A stretch of 64,000 nt of DNA from Gracilariopsis chorda (lineage: Eukaryota > Rhodophyta > Florideophyceae > Gracilariales > Gracilariaceae). The stretch lies in NCBI GenBank assembly GCA_003194525.1, contig NBIV01000104.1, positions 62,001 through 126,000 of the forward strand, given 5' to 3'. Both the position numbers and the translations under genes were made by a program. How positions within the stretch are numbered: position 1 is the stretch's first letter; the number at the start of each line of letters is the position of its first letter. This document shows positions 28,391 to 40,451 of the stretch, one piece after another. The notes beneath the pieces were generated by a model, which worked only from the letters and a program-made list of their open reading frames with translations, did no database searches and was not told the DNA's origin.

Positions 28391-30202
28391 ATGGCAACGG
28401 AAGCACCGGGCAAGGTCCTTAAATGTAAGTCCGGCTCGCCGGTTCTCCATCCCACCCTGGGTAACGAGCACCTAGCTGCGAACAGCGAATCTGCGACCAA
28501 CTTTTACGAGGTTCTTCCAACAACACACACGCTTTCGCGGCCTTCTTCTCCGATTACTCGGCTTCCTTCATCTACGATGAACAACAACAACAACAACGGC
28601 AACGCCGGCAGCAACACAGCGTTACAGTACTTCTCCGGATTTCATTCCATGCCTCTACGGCAAAGCGGTCTCTCGACTCCGTCGCAACAAACAGGCGCAA
28701 ATGTGAGTGCAGCTCCCGCGGGAGGGTATCTAATGGCAGCGTGGCCTTCGTACGACATGCTGGTCGGGCTGCAGACTTCGCAACATGCGATGACTCTCCG
28801 GCTGGCGCCGTGGTTCCACCCGACTGCGGTGTTCAATGATGCGCTTCTGGCGATGTATACCGATGGAAACGGGATGCTCCCGAGTGACGTTCCGGCAATC
28901 GTGACCACTTCGTGGGATTGGCGCAATCGCGTAGCGATACCCGTGCACACGGTAATCCGACGGGGTCGGGATTCAGCAGCTTCCGCGCACGCGGCGTTGG
29001 TCTTACTTGCTCATCAGCGGCTTCGCCAGGCTCCCTTCGAATATCCCATCCACGATGGTATGGGCTCCGACATCGGATTGTATCGCACTCAAGGTGAAAT
29101 GGGGTACCTCGACCGCCTCGCGGGTTTAGAAACACTCTCGTGGAGAAGCAATCCCGTGGCGCGGCAAGACGCGGTGTGCTGGACACGGCCGATCATTCGG
29201 GCTGAATTCCGCTATATGCGTCGCTTGGCGAGGGCCAACTTCTTGTCGATGATACGCTTTGAGCGGCGAGCATGGTCCCGATTCGGGTATTTGATTCCGT
29301 ATCAGAACGTAGAAGTCGAACGCATCCGCGTGGTCAACCGACGGGGTCGGTACGTTCCGATTCCACCGTGGTGGTCGCATCTCGAAGCGTGCCGAGGTTG
29401 CTACATCGAGTTGCCTCCCGTGATCACGTATTACGGCTCATACCTCATCGGGGATCCTCAGTCCGGGCTCTGGTCCGTGGTGGTCACCGAATGGGCGGTC
29501 TGCACAGCGGCTTTCATCCTCTGGGATGTTTATGACCAGTACAGACTGTGGTGCATCCCGTTGCGGGTCCGTGCCGCCATCCGAGCGCTGGACTTACGAA
29601 TCCCACTAGGTGGTGAGGCAAACGCTGACAAAGTAGCGGGGCTCCTCGATTTCATCGACCAGGTTGACTGGGCTTCGGTTCCTCTAGAGCAGAGTGGGCG
29701 TACTGCCGGTAGCAGGATACAGGACCTGTCGCCAGGGCGTCGAACTCCGCTCGCGGGTGACTTCATCTACTTCAACCCTTGGGAGGGGCATGAGAGCTCC
29801 GCGGAGGAAGCGAACGAGCTCTGGTTCGCACTGAGATATATCCCCGAGGGGCATCCGACCGGTTTTGTTGACGCCGATGAGTACTACAACGTCTACAACG
29901 GTGAGGATCCGATGTTCGACAACGAGCCCAACGAAGGTGCCGGTCACGCCGAGGCGGAGGGAGAACCATATGGTATGGATGCTCCTGGAGTCGCCTCTGC
30001 GGGTCAGCCGTACGATCCGTCGGTCGGTCTTCCCACTGGTGGGTCCTCGACGCCAGGTGAGGCGAACGTGGCCCCTGCGGGTCAGGCTGCCATGATCTCT
30101 CAGTTCCTCCGCCAAGTGGGGCTGGGAGGTAACGAGGCCAGTGGCGATGTCACCGCGATGCGGGATGCTCTGATAGCCCGACTCCAGGGAAATAACCACT
30201 AA
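28391..30202 (+). CDS. E3 antisense ORF, homologue of the E1 antisense ORF
   Basis: A 603-residue protein read opposite to E3 gag-pol, with its ATG 36 bp inside the 3' LTR and stop 214 bp from the pol stop. It shares with E1, in the same order, SGSPV near the start, LRLAPWFHP, TSWDWRNRVAIP, RPIIRAEFRYM, FGYLIPYQNVEVERI, ACRGCYIELP, SGLWSVVVTEWA, DQYRLW, DLRIPLGG, PLEQSGR and AGDFIYFNPWE, with length differences that keep the frame. The N-terminus has an Asn6 run (MNNNNNNGN); the C-terminus is acidic, then Gly/Ser/Pro-rich. No known domain, signal peptide or membrane segment recognised. It is uninterrupted although neighbouring pol and gag are broken. Function unknown. Confidence 0.82.
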   Translation: MATEAPGKVLKCKSGSPVLHPTLGNEHLAANSESATNFYEVLPTTHTLSRPSSPITRLPSSTMNNNNNNGNAGSNTALQYFSGFHSMPLRQSGLSTPSQQTGANVSAAPAGGYLMAAWPSYDMLVGLQTSQHAMTLRLAPWFHPTAVFNDALLAMYTDGNGMLPSDVPAIVTTSWDWRNRVAIPVHTVIRRGRDSAASAHAALVLLAHQRLRQAPFEYPIHDGMGSDIGLYRTQGEMGYLDRLAGLETLSWRSNPVARQDAVCWTRPIIRAEFRYMRRLARANFLSMIRFERRAWSRFGYLIPYQNVEVERIRVVNRRGRYVPIPPWWSHLEACRGCYIELPPVITYYGSYLIGDPQSGLWSVVVTEWAVCTAAFILWDVYDQYRLWCIPLRVRAAIRALDLRIPLGGEANADKVAGLLDFIDQVDWASVPLEQSGRTAGSRIQDLSPGRRTPLAGDFIYFNPWEGHESSAEEANELWFALRYIPEGHPTGFVDADEYYNVYNGEDPMFDNEPNEGAGHAEAEGEPYGMDAPGVASAGQPYDPSVGLPTGGSSTPGEANVAPAGQAAMISQFLRQVGLGGNEASGDVTAMRDALIARLQGNNH

Positions 30203-30415
30203 GGTGGGGGCGGTTCCAACCCGTAAGGGGGCGTGTTCCCTCACCATGGGGGTGCAACCTTGTGACGTAGTGTAGTCCTTCGACTAGTCGGTGTTCCATC
30301 GATCGTATCGAATAAAATCCAAGTTGACTTGTGTTCCTTCTTCTTTCCTTTCTTTTCTTCCTTTCCACACCACAACTCGATCCTTCATTTCTTTCCTTCC
30401 ACCGCAGTGGCTTGC

Positions 30416-33400
30416 TTATCCCACTTGGGCGTTTATCACCGATGCCGGGATTCCCGTTCGCGTTCTGTGATGATATGACACCACTTTCGAACGTGGGAGG
30501 TGCTCTATCGGCTCATCCGAATCATATTCGGGCCCGAAACCGTACCAGCGTACGCGGTACTGGATGTAACCAGCTGGATGGTAAGAATGTTCCAAAATGT
30601 GGTCTACAACAAACTCCTGTTTGTAGACTTCCTGGCCTCGCCGTGTTCGCATTATCGCGTCCTGCACGGCAGGCTCTACCATCACTGCTGGGTGTTGGAC
30701 AGTCTTCCCCGGAAGGGGCATGGCTTGATACTGCCTTTCCATGCCCTTAGAGGGGTCATTAGCTGGTTTCCGGGTAGGTTCATCCGCTTCGCGGGCCTGG
30801 AGGTCCTCGGCACGGCCGGTTGCGTCGACTACTTGATGGTGCGTATCGGGACCCTTGCTGTGGGTTGAAGTATCCCGCTTCGTGGTTTCTTCACTCCTTA
30901 AGGGGGCTTCTATTGACGACACCCTTTGAGGGGCTTCTAACGCATCTGAAAGATGAGCATCTGGGTCGCGAACCACAGGTTTGTGTGTAGATATCCGTCT
31001 TGACGGGGGTGCTCCAGACGACGAAGTCGGTTGCACCACGGTGCGTCGTACAGTACGCGTCGGCTCGCCTCGGGCGGTGATTGGTGCCTTTGCCGTCCGT
31101 ACGGTGTTGGGGTCACGTGCCGTTTGCAACAGATGGTCGAGGGTTGTCAGCGCCGTGTCGCGTTCCGCCTCCTTACGTGAGGGCAGCTGCAACGGCGCTG
31201 CCGGTGTGTTGTCTCGCTTCGGCGACGAAGTATTTCCGTCTTTGACATGCTTTCCTTCGGGAGTGACCGGTGTGACTTCGGCGACACTGTCGGGATCAAC
31301 CGAGACACTCGGAGTGAGTTCGCGACTGCGCGATGGTCCTAAACCAGAATCCAGCTTGCTGGTCGTTTTCCTTCCGTTCTGTACGGTGTGCTTGCCCGGC
31401 CTGGCCGGTGTGTTCTGCCGTGCAGTAGGAGTTACCACGTCCGGTGTAGTCGGCTCAGAGGATACCGCGAGGGCCTGCTCTGCATCATCCAGCGTAGCTG
31501 TTGTTGACGAACCGTGACCCACGGAATGCGGATCAACGCTCGACGGCACAGCCGGTTCAGTATCGCAAACGCGATTAGTTTCCTGCGACGATTTAACTTT
31601 GGCGAGAGACTTCCCACTGCGTGGTGCATTTTGACGACTAGAATCCCGGTGGGGAGTGCGATCTGGCGCAGATGCGGTAGAACTGCCTCGAGAGGGTTCA
31701 GCGGTAGCTGTAGCGCGCAAATGCGAAGATGGCACGTCAGTAGACGGAACTCTTGGTCCACTATTGTCCTTTTGGATGTGTCCGGAGGTCCGTGCACCAC
31801 GGTTGTCATGACGCGACGAAGCGGTTTCAGTGTTAGGGTCCTCCTCCCCTCCTTACACGGAGCGGCATGGAGAGTGGTAGAAGCGCCCAAACTGCGGGGA
31901 TAGACACCGCGCGGTGGCGTTGGAGAAGAAAGGCCATTTGGGCCTGCGTCCGATAAGGACGGTATATCTGAAAGTCCCCTTGAACGGTGTGGCAGCACAG
32001 AATGCCTGTTAACCACAGATGTGGGTTGTTCCACTGGGGTGTGTTGGTTCTCATATTGGTAAGCAACCTCTACGGAGGGTGGCGGTGCCATAACAACGCG
32101 ATCGCGGGAAATCCGCTCATGAGCGTCGTTCATTTCCACCGCTAAGGTGTCGTTATCCACTGATATGACCTTGTAGGGACCATACGCGACGGGTGAGAGC
32201 TTATGCCGTTTCTCCTTATCTGGGTTCCAGTGCTCCTTACGGACGAAGACGTAGTCACCCTCCGTAATTGGTGGTGCTGTAACTCGTACACGAGAGTCAA
32301 AATCACGCTTGTACGCGGCCTGTGCTCGTGCCATGGAGCTCCGGGCGACCGGGATTAACTTCGTAAGCCACGCTTTCCATCGTTGGCGATAATCCTTCAC
32401 GGAAGGGAAGTTTGCCAGCGTAGTCTGGGGTTCCAACGCTACAGCGGGCGGATGAGGCGAAAGCACCAATTCAAATGGAGTCAAACCCGTTGTACGGTGT
32501 ACCTGTGTGTTATACGCAAACTTCAAGGCTTCAGTGTACAGGTCCTATGTTTTGGGTTGATCAGCAACGTAAGAACGGAGAGAGGCTAACAGCTTTCGGG
32601 TAAACCGCTCGACTTGCCCATTACACTGAGGGTGGTAGGTCGTTGTGAACAGATTCTTGATATCGAGAATCCGACACACGTCCTCAAATAATAGGGATGC
32701 GAATTGCTTTCCGTTATCGGATAGAATGTTAACCGGTGGTCCGTAGACAAATACCCAATGGTTCACGAAGGCTTGCGCCACCGCGAAAGCGGATATCTTC
32801 CGTAAAGGTACGGTGCGAACCAACTTGGAGAAACGATCCGGGATAACGAGTAAAAACTTATGTCCACGCTTTGTGGTGAGCAGCGGTCCCAAGAGGTCAA
32901 TTGCAACAAACTCGAGAGGGGCCCGTGCTGGAAATAACTTCAACTTCGTTGAGTGCTTCCGGAGTTTGACCCGGTTTTTGGCACACTCCGTGCATGAACG
33001 CACAGTCGCGTAGCAATCCACAGCCATGGCTGGCCAATAGTAACTCTGTCGCAACGTGAGGTAAAGTTTCCGTCCACCGCCGTGTCCACCAAGTTTTGCA
33101 TAGTGCGACAAGTGCAACACTCTAGATTGTAGAGTATGCGGTACCACTACCTGTGGGGTTGTTTGAACCGTCCTGACGAGGTATCCAACATCATTCACCT
33201 CGAAAGGGAGTTGCGCACCGCCATTAAGTCGGGCGCAAATCTGAGTACAGAAGGGATCACCTTGTTGTTCTCTGACCATCTCCTCCGGGGTATTGCACGA
33301 AATTACCCGGTGGGGGTTTCTGAGCATCGTCCAAGACGAGTAGTGCGTCCAGTTCATCATCCGATTCCAGTTCTTCATCCGAGTTATCGGGTTCACGGTC

Positions 33401-33907
33401 CTGGTTCTCCGGTTCTCGACTGTCAACGACGAAGCAAGGAATATCCTCGTCCCCAGCGGGTAGAGTTTCACCATCCGTGGTTAAACGCGACAGCGCGTCC
33501 GCCTGAGCGTTCTGTGTGCCCTTCTTGTAGATCACCTCGAAGTCGAATTCGGCCAGGCGGAGCCTCCAACGCATTAAGCGGCCTGACGGTTCAGAGACTG
33601 TCATGAGCCATCGTAATGACGAGTGATCCGTGTAAACGGTGAAGTGCACACCCATAAGATAGGGGCGGAGAGTGGAGAGTGCCCACACAATTGCAAGACA
33701 CTCTTTCTCCGAGACGGAGTAATTCCGCTCGTGAACATTCAGTGAGCGTGACCAGTACCCAATAGGGTTTCGCTCTCCTTCGGGAGTTGTCTGAAAGAGA
33801 GGGCAACCTACTTGGTAGTCACTAGCATCCGTGTCTACGGTAAACGGTAGTCCGGGTTTCGGTAACGATAAGACCGGTGCTGATGTTACAGCCTCCTTGA
33901 GGGAGGT
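30416..33907 (-). pseudogene. pol: E3 pol, 3' part (RNase H, integrase, chromodomain), disabled
   Basis: Continues E3 pol beyond E4. It holds RNase H (TVDTDASDYQVGCPLFQ, YTDHSSLRWL), the integrase finger (HLSHYAKLGGH, CTEC) and core (DLLGPLLTTKRGHK, LSDNGKQFAS, QCNGQVERF), and a C-terminal chromodomain (EFVVDHILEHSY, YRVRWYGFGPEYDSDEP). Lesions: a frameshift near 33280; an interruption near 32540 after ...YVADQPKT; a frameshift in the linker between about 31450 and 31740. Not functional. Confidence 0.88.
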
Positions 33908-34734
33908 TGTGGTGCAATGCCCCAAAGGGGAAAAACACCGAAAGACGTTCGGGATCTTCCTCTCACGAGGTGAACCCAGTTGGGTAGAGCCCTCCCAGAG
34001 GTGTCACGGCGAAGCCGGTTTGTAAGACCAGGGACACCTGTCGCGACTCGCGCAGGGAGGTGAAGGCGAAGAATCGGTATCCGCGTGAGCGGGGTGTGAT
34101 CCTCAGTAGAGGTATGTTTCCAAGTAAGTGGGGGGGTGTGAGCGGATGCGCACACGAGGGCCGCGGGTAGCGGGAGGTGCTACCCTAAAAAGGGGGAAAA
34201 GGAAGGGCGAAGAGGAGGAAGAGAGGACGAAGTGAGTCGCGAGAGCGACAAACAGATACGGCAATGCCGGTGGACAGGACTCCCTATACAGGTCGAAACA
34301 CCAATGCAATTGGAATAATACGACTCCCAGTGATGGGTCCCTTTAGATGTGAAACGGGGTTAGATGTCCCGTGGTTCACGGCGTTTCCCTCCTTGGAGGA
34401 GTAGAGTACGCGCGCAAGCGGCAACAACTAGAGCCAATTCCCCAGGTTTGGGTCCCTTGTTGGGGAAGGTTTACTGGTGCGACGGCAGTGCGCCGTCGCA
34501 CTAAGTACTAGCTTCCCAGAAATGGGTGTGAAAATAATAAATAATATTAACTAAAATACTCCACATTTCGTGGCAACATCCACTACTGTGGCCAACCGCC
34601 AATTGACCGAACACCGTGTCCCACGTGTCCATATCCACCATAGTTGGGCGTAGTTCATATACACACTACACAACCGATAATATCGGGAAAGCGTTCAAGT
34701 ACCAAGAATCCCTCCCTGAGGGCGTTGCACTACA
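33908..34734 (-). repeat. E4 3' LTR
   Basis: 827 bp, TGTGGTGCAATGCCCC to GAGGGCGTTGCACTACA on the plus strand, followed by the inverted polypurine tract TATCCCCCCCCTAA. Confidence 0.93.
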
Positions 34735-34790
34735 TATCCCCCCCCTAAGACGGGAAAACGACCGTGGACGCGGAGGATTCCCAGACGAAA

Positions 34791-34841
34791 ATGAGTGATA
34801 AAAGCGCGTACGCCGTCTCCGGTTCTTCTTTCCTGGCATAG
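34791..34841 (+). pseudogene. E4 relic of the antisense ORF start
   Basis: Seventeen codons including stop, beginning MSDKSAYAVSGSSF, i.e. the first codons of the E1 antisense ORF followed directly by sequence from downstream of its end. Same breakpoint as in E2. Confidence 0.75.
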
Positions 34842-34990
34842 CCGGCTATTGTAGTATAGTGTTGTGGGGAGCTAGCTGATCCCTTGAATAAACTTTCCCG
34901 TTTTGAATAGTGATTCTCGTTTGACTTCCCCGTCTTCGACGGACCTTGCCTTGTTATCCTTTCCTATCGCCCTCCGTTCGCGCGGCAACG

Positions 34991-37900
34991 TTACCCAACT
35001 TGGGCATTTACCAGCGTGGCTGGAGCTGCAGTTCCCGTTTGACGGTGGTATCGCACGACCTGCGACCGTGGGAGGTGTTTGATTGGCTCCCACGTATCCC
35101 CACTGGGGTCATACCCGTACCAGCGGACGCGGTATTGTAGAATACCATCCTGGTCCCAGGTCTGTCCGACAAGTCGGTCTACTACGAACTCTCCTTCGTA
35201 GACCTGCCGGCCGTGCCGGGTGGTGGTTGTACTCCCTTGCGAGGGTTGCCCGCTGTGCGGTATGTTGCCCCCCATCCGGGTTGTCGGCGATGTCTCCGGC
35301 GTTGCCGTGCGCTGTCCTAGTGGCCACTGCTCATGCGGGAAAATATCCCTCAAGAGGGTATGTGGCGTCACGGTTTTCACCGGCAAGTCATTCCCCAGAG
35401 GGGTGTCGTTGTTCCCGTCTTCACGGTAGGCCGGGCGAACTGCCAACCGACGGGGGACTTGAACTCCGCGAGTGCGGTCTTCTTCACGAACCGCGAGCTT
35501 GCGGGGTCTTTGCCGCGTATGCAGGAACGGCGTTTGCGACATCCCCTGCGGGGTCCCGTGCGACACGGTGATTGGTAAGCGTTCCGCTTCCCTGCCAGGT
35601 GCACGAGCGCTCTGCACCATACGTTCCGGCGACGCCGTGGTGTCCCCGGTTACTGACGGGTTGCCTGGGGCTAACTCCGGTACACCGGTATTTTAGTCAA
35701 AATTCCCCTTTGGGGGGTGCCGGGCAGGTGCCAATGACACCCTTTTCAGGTGCTTGGCCGCTAAGTGCGGTGCACCGTCTCCACGCGGAGGAGCAGCGTC
35801 CGGTATGACCGGTTTCGAGCGTGCGATGGCGTGCGCTTTTTCCAAGTTCCTCGGTTCTTCCCCGCAGCGTTGCGGGAGGTGGCGCAAATTATTCCCCGGA
35901 AAGGGGGCTTCAATTCCGTCGACGACGGGAGGCGTTTCCGGCGCTTGCGGGCCAGGGCCTGAAGCTTCGGCTGCGGCTTGGCCGCCTTTTTCCCCAGGTT
36001 GGGTGTGGGGATTTCCCAGTGGCGCTGGTGTATCTGGGCGCCTCTTTTCCGCAAGGCGCAGGTCTGATCGACCTGATTGAACCGCTTCAGCGGGGACTTC
36101 TGCCAACGGCGGCTTCGAGGCATCGCCCTGCGCAGGGGATTGAGGGCGATCGTCGCCGTACTCCCGTAACGGGGATCCCTCCCTGAAAGGGGTGTGCGGT
36201 AGCTGCGTTTCAACTTCCCGTTGCGACGGCGATATCGTTCTTCGAAAACGAGTGTTCTCCTCCCCCTTCTTAGATGGAGCGGCGGGATAAGGGATAACAT
36301 TCCCCGCCTGGCGGGTGTAAATTCGTGCCAGGGGGGCGGGCACTGAGAGGCCCAAATTACCCGGCTGAGCCGGTGAGTCCGACAGGGTCGGTAGGTCTGA
36401 GAGTCCCCGGCTGGGGTGTGGTAGTACCGTAGGCCTAGTACTCCCGGAGGATTCCGGTGTTGCAGAGTCCCTAGAAACGGGATGTTCTGAATCCAGGATT
36501 ACCTCTGAGGAGGGAGGGGGGGCGAGTACGACACGATCGCGGGAGATCCGCTCGTGTGCTCCACCTATCTCTACAACGACAGTGTCGGCATTAACAGAGA
36601 TGAACTTGAAGGGTCCGTCTGCCACAGGCGAGAGTTTGTGACGCTCCTCCCGTTCCGGGTTGTAGTACTCCTTCCTTATGAAGATGTAGTTATTCGCCCG
36701 AATCGGGGACGTCTTTCCTCGCAAGCGAGCGCCAAAATCCCGCTTGTAAGCGGCTTGGGCCCGTGCCATCGACATCCGCGCAGCGGGGACCAGCTTGGAA
36801 AGCCATTGCTTCCATTGCTGCCGGTAGATACCAACTGATGGGAAACTTTCCAAGGAAGCTTGGGATTCCAGTGCCACAAGCGGGGGTGTTCTGGATAGAA
36901 CCAACTCGAATGGCGAAACTCCGGTAGTCCGGTGTACCTGCGTATTGTACGCGTAGGTTACCGCATCAGCGTACATGTCCCAGTTCTTTGGGTGCTCTGC
37001 GACGTAGGAACGTAACGCCGCCAGTAACGTCCGGTTAAACCGTTCAACTTGCCCATTACACTGGGGGTGGTACGTAGTCGTGAACAAGTTCTTGACATCC
37101 AGGATGCGACAAACATCCTGGAAGAACTTGCTCACGAATTATTTCCCGTTATCGGAGAGCACCTCCACAGGGGGACCGTAGACAAAAATCCAGTGCGTCA
37201 CCAGAGCCTGGGCCACCGTGAGAGCGGTTATCCTCCGAAGAGGGACAGTCCGTACCAGCTTAGAAAAGCGGTCGGTAATGACAAGTAGAAACTTGTTTCC
37301 ACGTTTCGTGGTGAGTAGTGGTCCGAGAATATCGATGGCGATAAACTCGAGCGGCGCCCTTGCGGGGAATAGTTTCATCTCCTTCGAATTTTTGCGGAGT
37401 TTCACGCGATTCTTCGCGCATTCGCTACAAAACCGCACGGTTGCGTAGCAATCCACCGCCATGGCGGGCCAATAGAAATCCCTTCGCAGGGTTAGGTAGA
37501 GTTTCCTCCCACCTGGGTGACCTCCAATGGGGGCGTAGTGTGATAGATGTAACACCCGCGACTGCAGGGAATGAGGTACCACAGTCTGTGGGCGGGCTTC
37601 GACTTTCCTTACGAGGGAGCCTTTGTCGTTTACCCCGAATGGGAGATCTTCACCACCGTTAAGACGGGCACGAATCCTCGTACAGAATGGGTCGCCGAAT
37701 TGTTCTTGGATCATTTCTTCCGGTGATACCAGTACAAAGTTTCCCGGTAACGGGATCTCAGATTTCTCGCGATGTGAGTAGGTCTTCAAAGTCAGCATCC
37801 TCGTCCGAGTTTTCTGGCCCAGCGTCGACGGCACATTCCGGATCATCCGGGTCTATGGCCATGAAACATGGGACTTCATCATCCTCCGTTGGGAGTGCTT

Positions 37901-40434
37901 CCCCACTTGTGGGTAACCGCGACAAAGCGTCGGCCTGGGTGTTCTGCGCGCCCTTTTTATAAATGACTTGAAAGTCATATTCCGCGAGGCGGAGTCTCCA
38001 GCGCATGAGGCGTCCCGACGGGTCCGAGATATTCATCAACCACCTCAATGAGGAATGATCCGTGTACACGGTGAAGTGAACTCCCATAAGGTAGGGGCGC
38101 AGAGTGGTCATCGCCCATACGACGGCGAGGCACTCTTTCTCCGATACGGAGTAGTTCCGCTCATGAACATTGAGCGAGCGCGACCAATAACCAATTGGAT
38201 GTCGTTCCCCCTCGGGGGTGGTTTGAAAAAGAGCACACCCGACTTGGTAGTCGCTCGAGTCCGTATCTACAGAGTATGGCAACCCAAGTTTTGGGAGATG
38301 TAGGATTCGTGCTGATGTGACAGCCTCCTTCAAGGAGTTAAAAGCTTCCGATTGCTCGGGCGTAAATGTTCCCAGTTTTGGGGGGTTCCACTTTCGCAAC
38401 AACGCGTTCAGGGGCGCCGCGGTATCCGAGAAGCTCGGGATAAACCGTCGATAGACGTTGACCAGCCCCAAAAAGGAGCACACTTCCGTTTGAGTACGGG
38501 GTTCTTTCGCCTCAATGAGGGATTTGACTCGAGCTTTCTCGATCGCTAACCATCCAGGACGGATAATGTGACCCAGATACTTCACCGTATCTGTGAAAAA
38601 AATCGCATTTCCTCAACTTGAGGGTAATTCCCGCATCGCAGAGTACGGTCAGCACGTCTCGGACGTGAGTGAGATGGTCGTCCAACGAGTTGGAGAGGAT
38701 GATAATATCATCAAGGTAGACCAGACAACTCCGCCACCTAAAGCGGTTGAGTAGAATATCTACTGCACGCTTAAAGGTGGCGGGGGGGTTGGTTAACCCA
38801 AATGGCATCCGCTTGAAGCGGTACGTTCCTGCGTGGCAGGTGAATGCAGTTTTGTCGCGATCCTCCTGTCTGACAGTTACTTGCCAATATCCCCAATTGG
38901 CATCAAGAGCCGTGAACACGGTGGCGTCTCCGAGAGAGTCAATACACTCTTATAGACGAGGGATAGGGTACGTGTGCCTAACAGTCACGGCATTGAGCCG
39001 GCGGTAGTAGACACAGAACCTCCAGGTTCCGTCGGCCTTCAAAGCCAGTACAACTGGGGATGCCCAGGGTGATTGAGCGGGCTCAATCACACCTGCGCGG
39101 AGCATCTTGTCCACTTGGGATTGCTCCTCTTCCCGAGCTTTCGGACCTGCCCTGTAAGGGGGTTGTGCATCCGGTCGCGCACCGGGGATTAAATCGATCC
39201 GGTGTTCCGTTGCATTAATCTCGCCAAGCGAACCATCCCACATTGTGGTGAATTCCCGTAACATGGTACGGAGTTTGTCGCGGTGCAACTCTGGCACGTG
39301 GCTAAAGTCCAGCGCTTCAAGTGCCTTTTCCGGATCAATCCGGTCGTTGCTCGATGGAGCATTGTCCTGTGGAACAGGTGTGGTTCGCAATTCCGAGTTA
39401 CTCGGTATGTTCGACGCTAAAGTAGCGGTTTCCTCCCCCTCCTTAAACTTGACGTCTCCGGACGGCGGGGCGAACTCCTCAGAAGAGGTGGAAACTCCGA
39501 GTACATCGGCGGCTGTCATCTTCGCTGGCAGCATTCCCATAGGATGGGGGGTTACACTCCCAATTACTTGGTGTTTCACCAGATACTGGGGGTGTTTGCC
39601 AAGGTTGGCAACCAATATCCGGAAAGAAACATCCGGGGAAATGGAGACAATTCCATTAGCCAGCGCCAGCTGGGATTTCTCGTACAACGAGGCGAGGGGT
39701 TGTATAACCCGAAGACCGTGTTGACGGGAATTTACCTGCACCCAGACTTGGGACTCAGGCGGTATAGAAACCGAGGAAGCGACGCGGAGCTTGGTGGACT
39801 CGTGGGACGCAGGCGATGGTTCCTGCACAGCAGGGAGCGGAACTTGTTTCCGAGAGGACCGCATTAGCGGGCAGCGAACAATCGGAACCAACGATCCATC
39901 GTCAAGTTCTACACGCCTGAGGCGTGGCCTGATTGCGTCGAAAAATCTGTCGCAGTAATCACATCCCAGTATGACTGGTGCTGCCAATGAACGGCAAACG
40001 ATGAAGTCCAACTTCACCACAGAGGTACCAAGTCTCAAGACGAGGTCCAATGTGCCCACCGTTTGTAACGGATTGTTGTTTGCATTCGAAATGTCGGGGA
40101 CCACGTCAGAGCGGATACGAGACCGCACAAGCGGGGGTAACAATGATTCCACAACAAAGTTGGGGCCTGCACCTGTATCCAGGACGGTGAGAAAGCTCAC
40201 CATAAACTGGGGATCAAGGCCAAGTTCGGCATAGATCTTGTAATTGCGCTTGGCCAAGACCAAGAGTCTACCGGGAATCCGGGGATTTTTACTCCGTATC
40301 CACGGGCGACGAAACACACCGAGGTGCGCAGAGTCCGCGTCAGCGGTGTCTTTCCTCGAGAGGACTCTCACCGGGGAGCGAGGCGAGGACGCCTCGGGCG
40401 CCAACAGCCTCTCGTCTGAGGACGCCTCTCCCAA
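34991..40434 (-). pseudogene. pol: E4 pol, disabled
   Basis: E1-like pol from protease (VLDTGAGPNF) to chromodomain (VRWYGYDPSGDTWEP). Lesions: TAA at 38950-38952 in the reverse transcriptase, at a hairpin whose loop is inverted relative to E2; a one-base gain in a T-run near 38600 (shared with E2); a frameshift near 37750 after TSREI (shared with E2); TAA for Gln near 37137 in the integrase; TAA for Gln near 35694 in the linker. Not functional. Confidence 0.9.
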
Positions 40435-40451
40435 AGGGGAGACTCCCTCAG

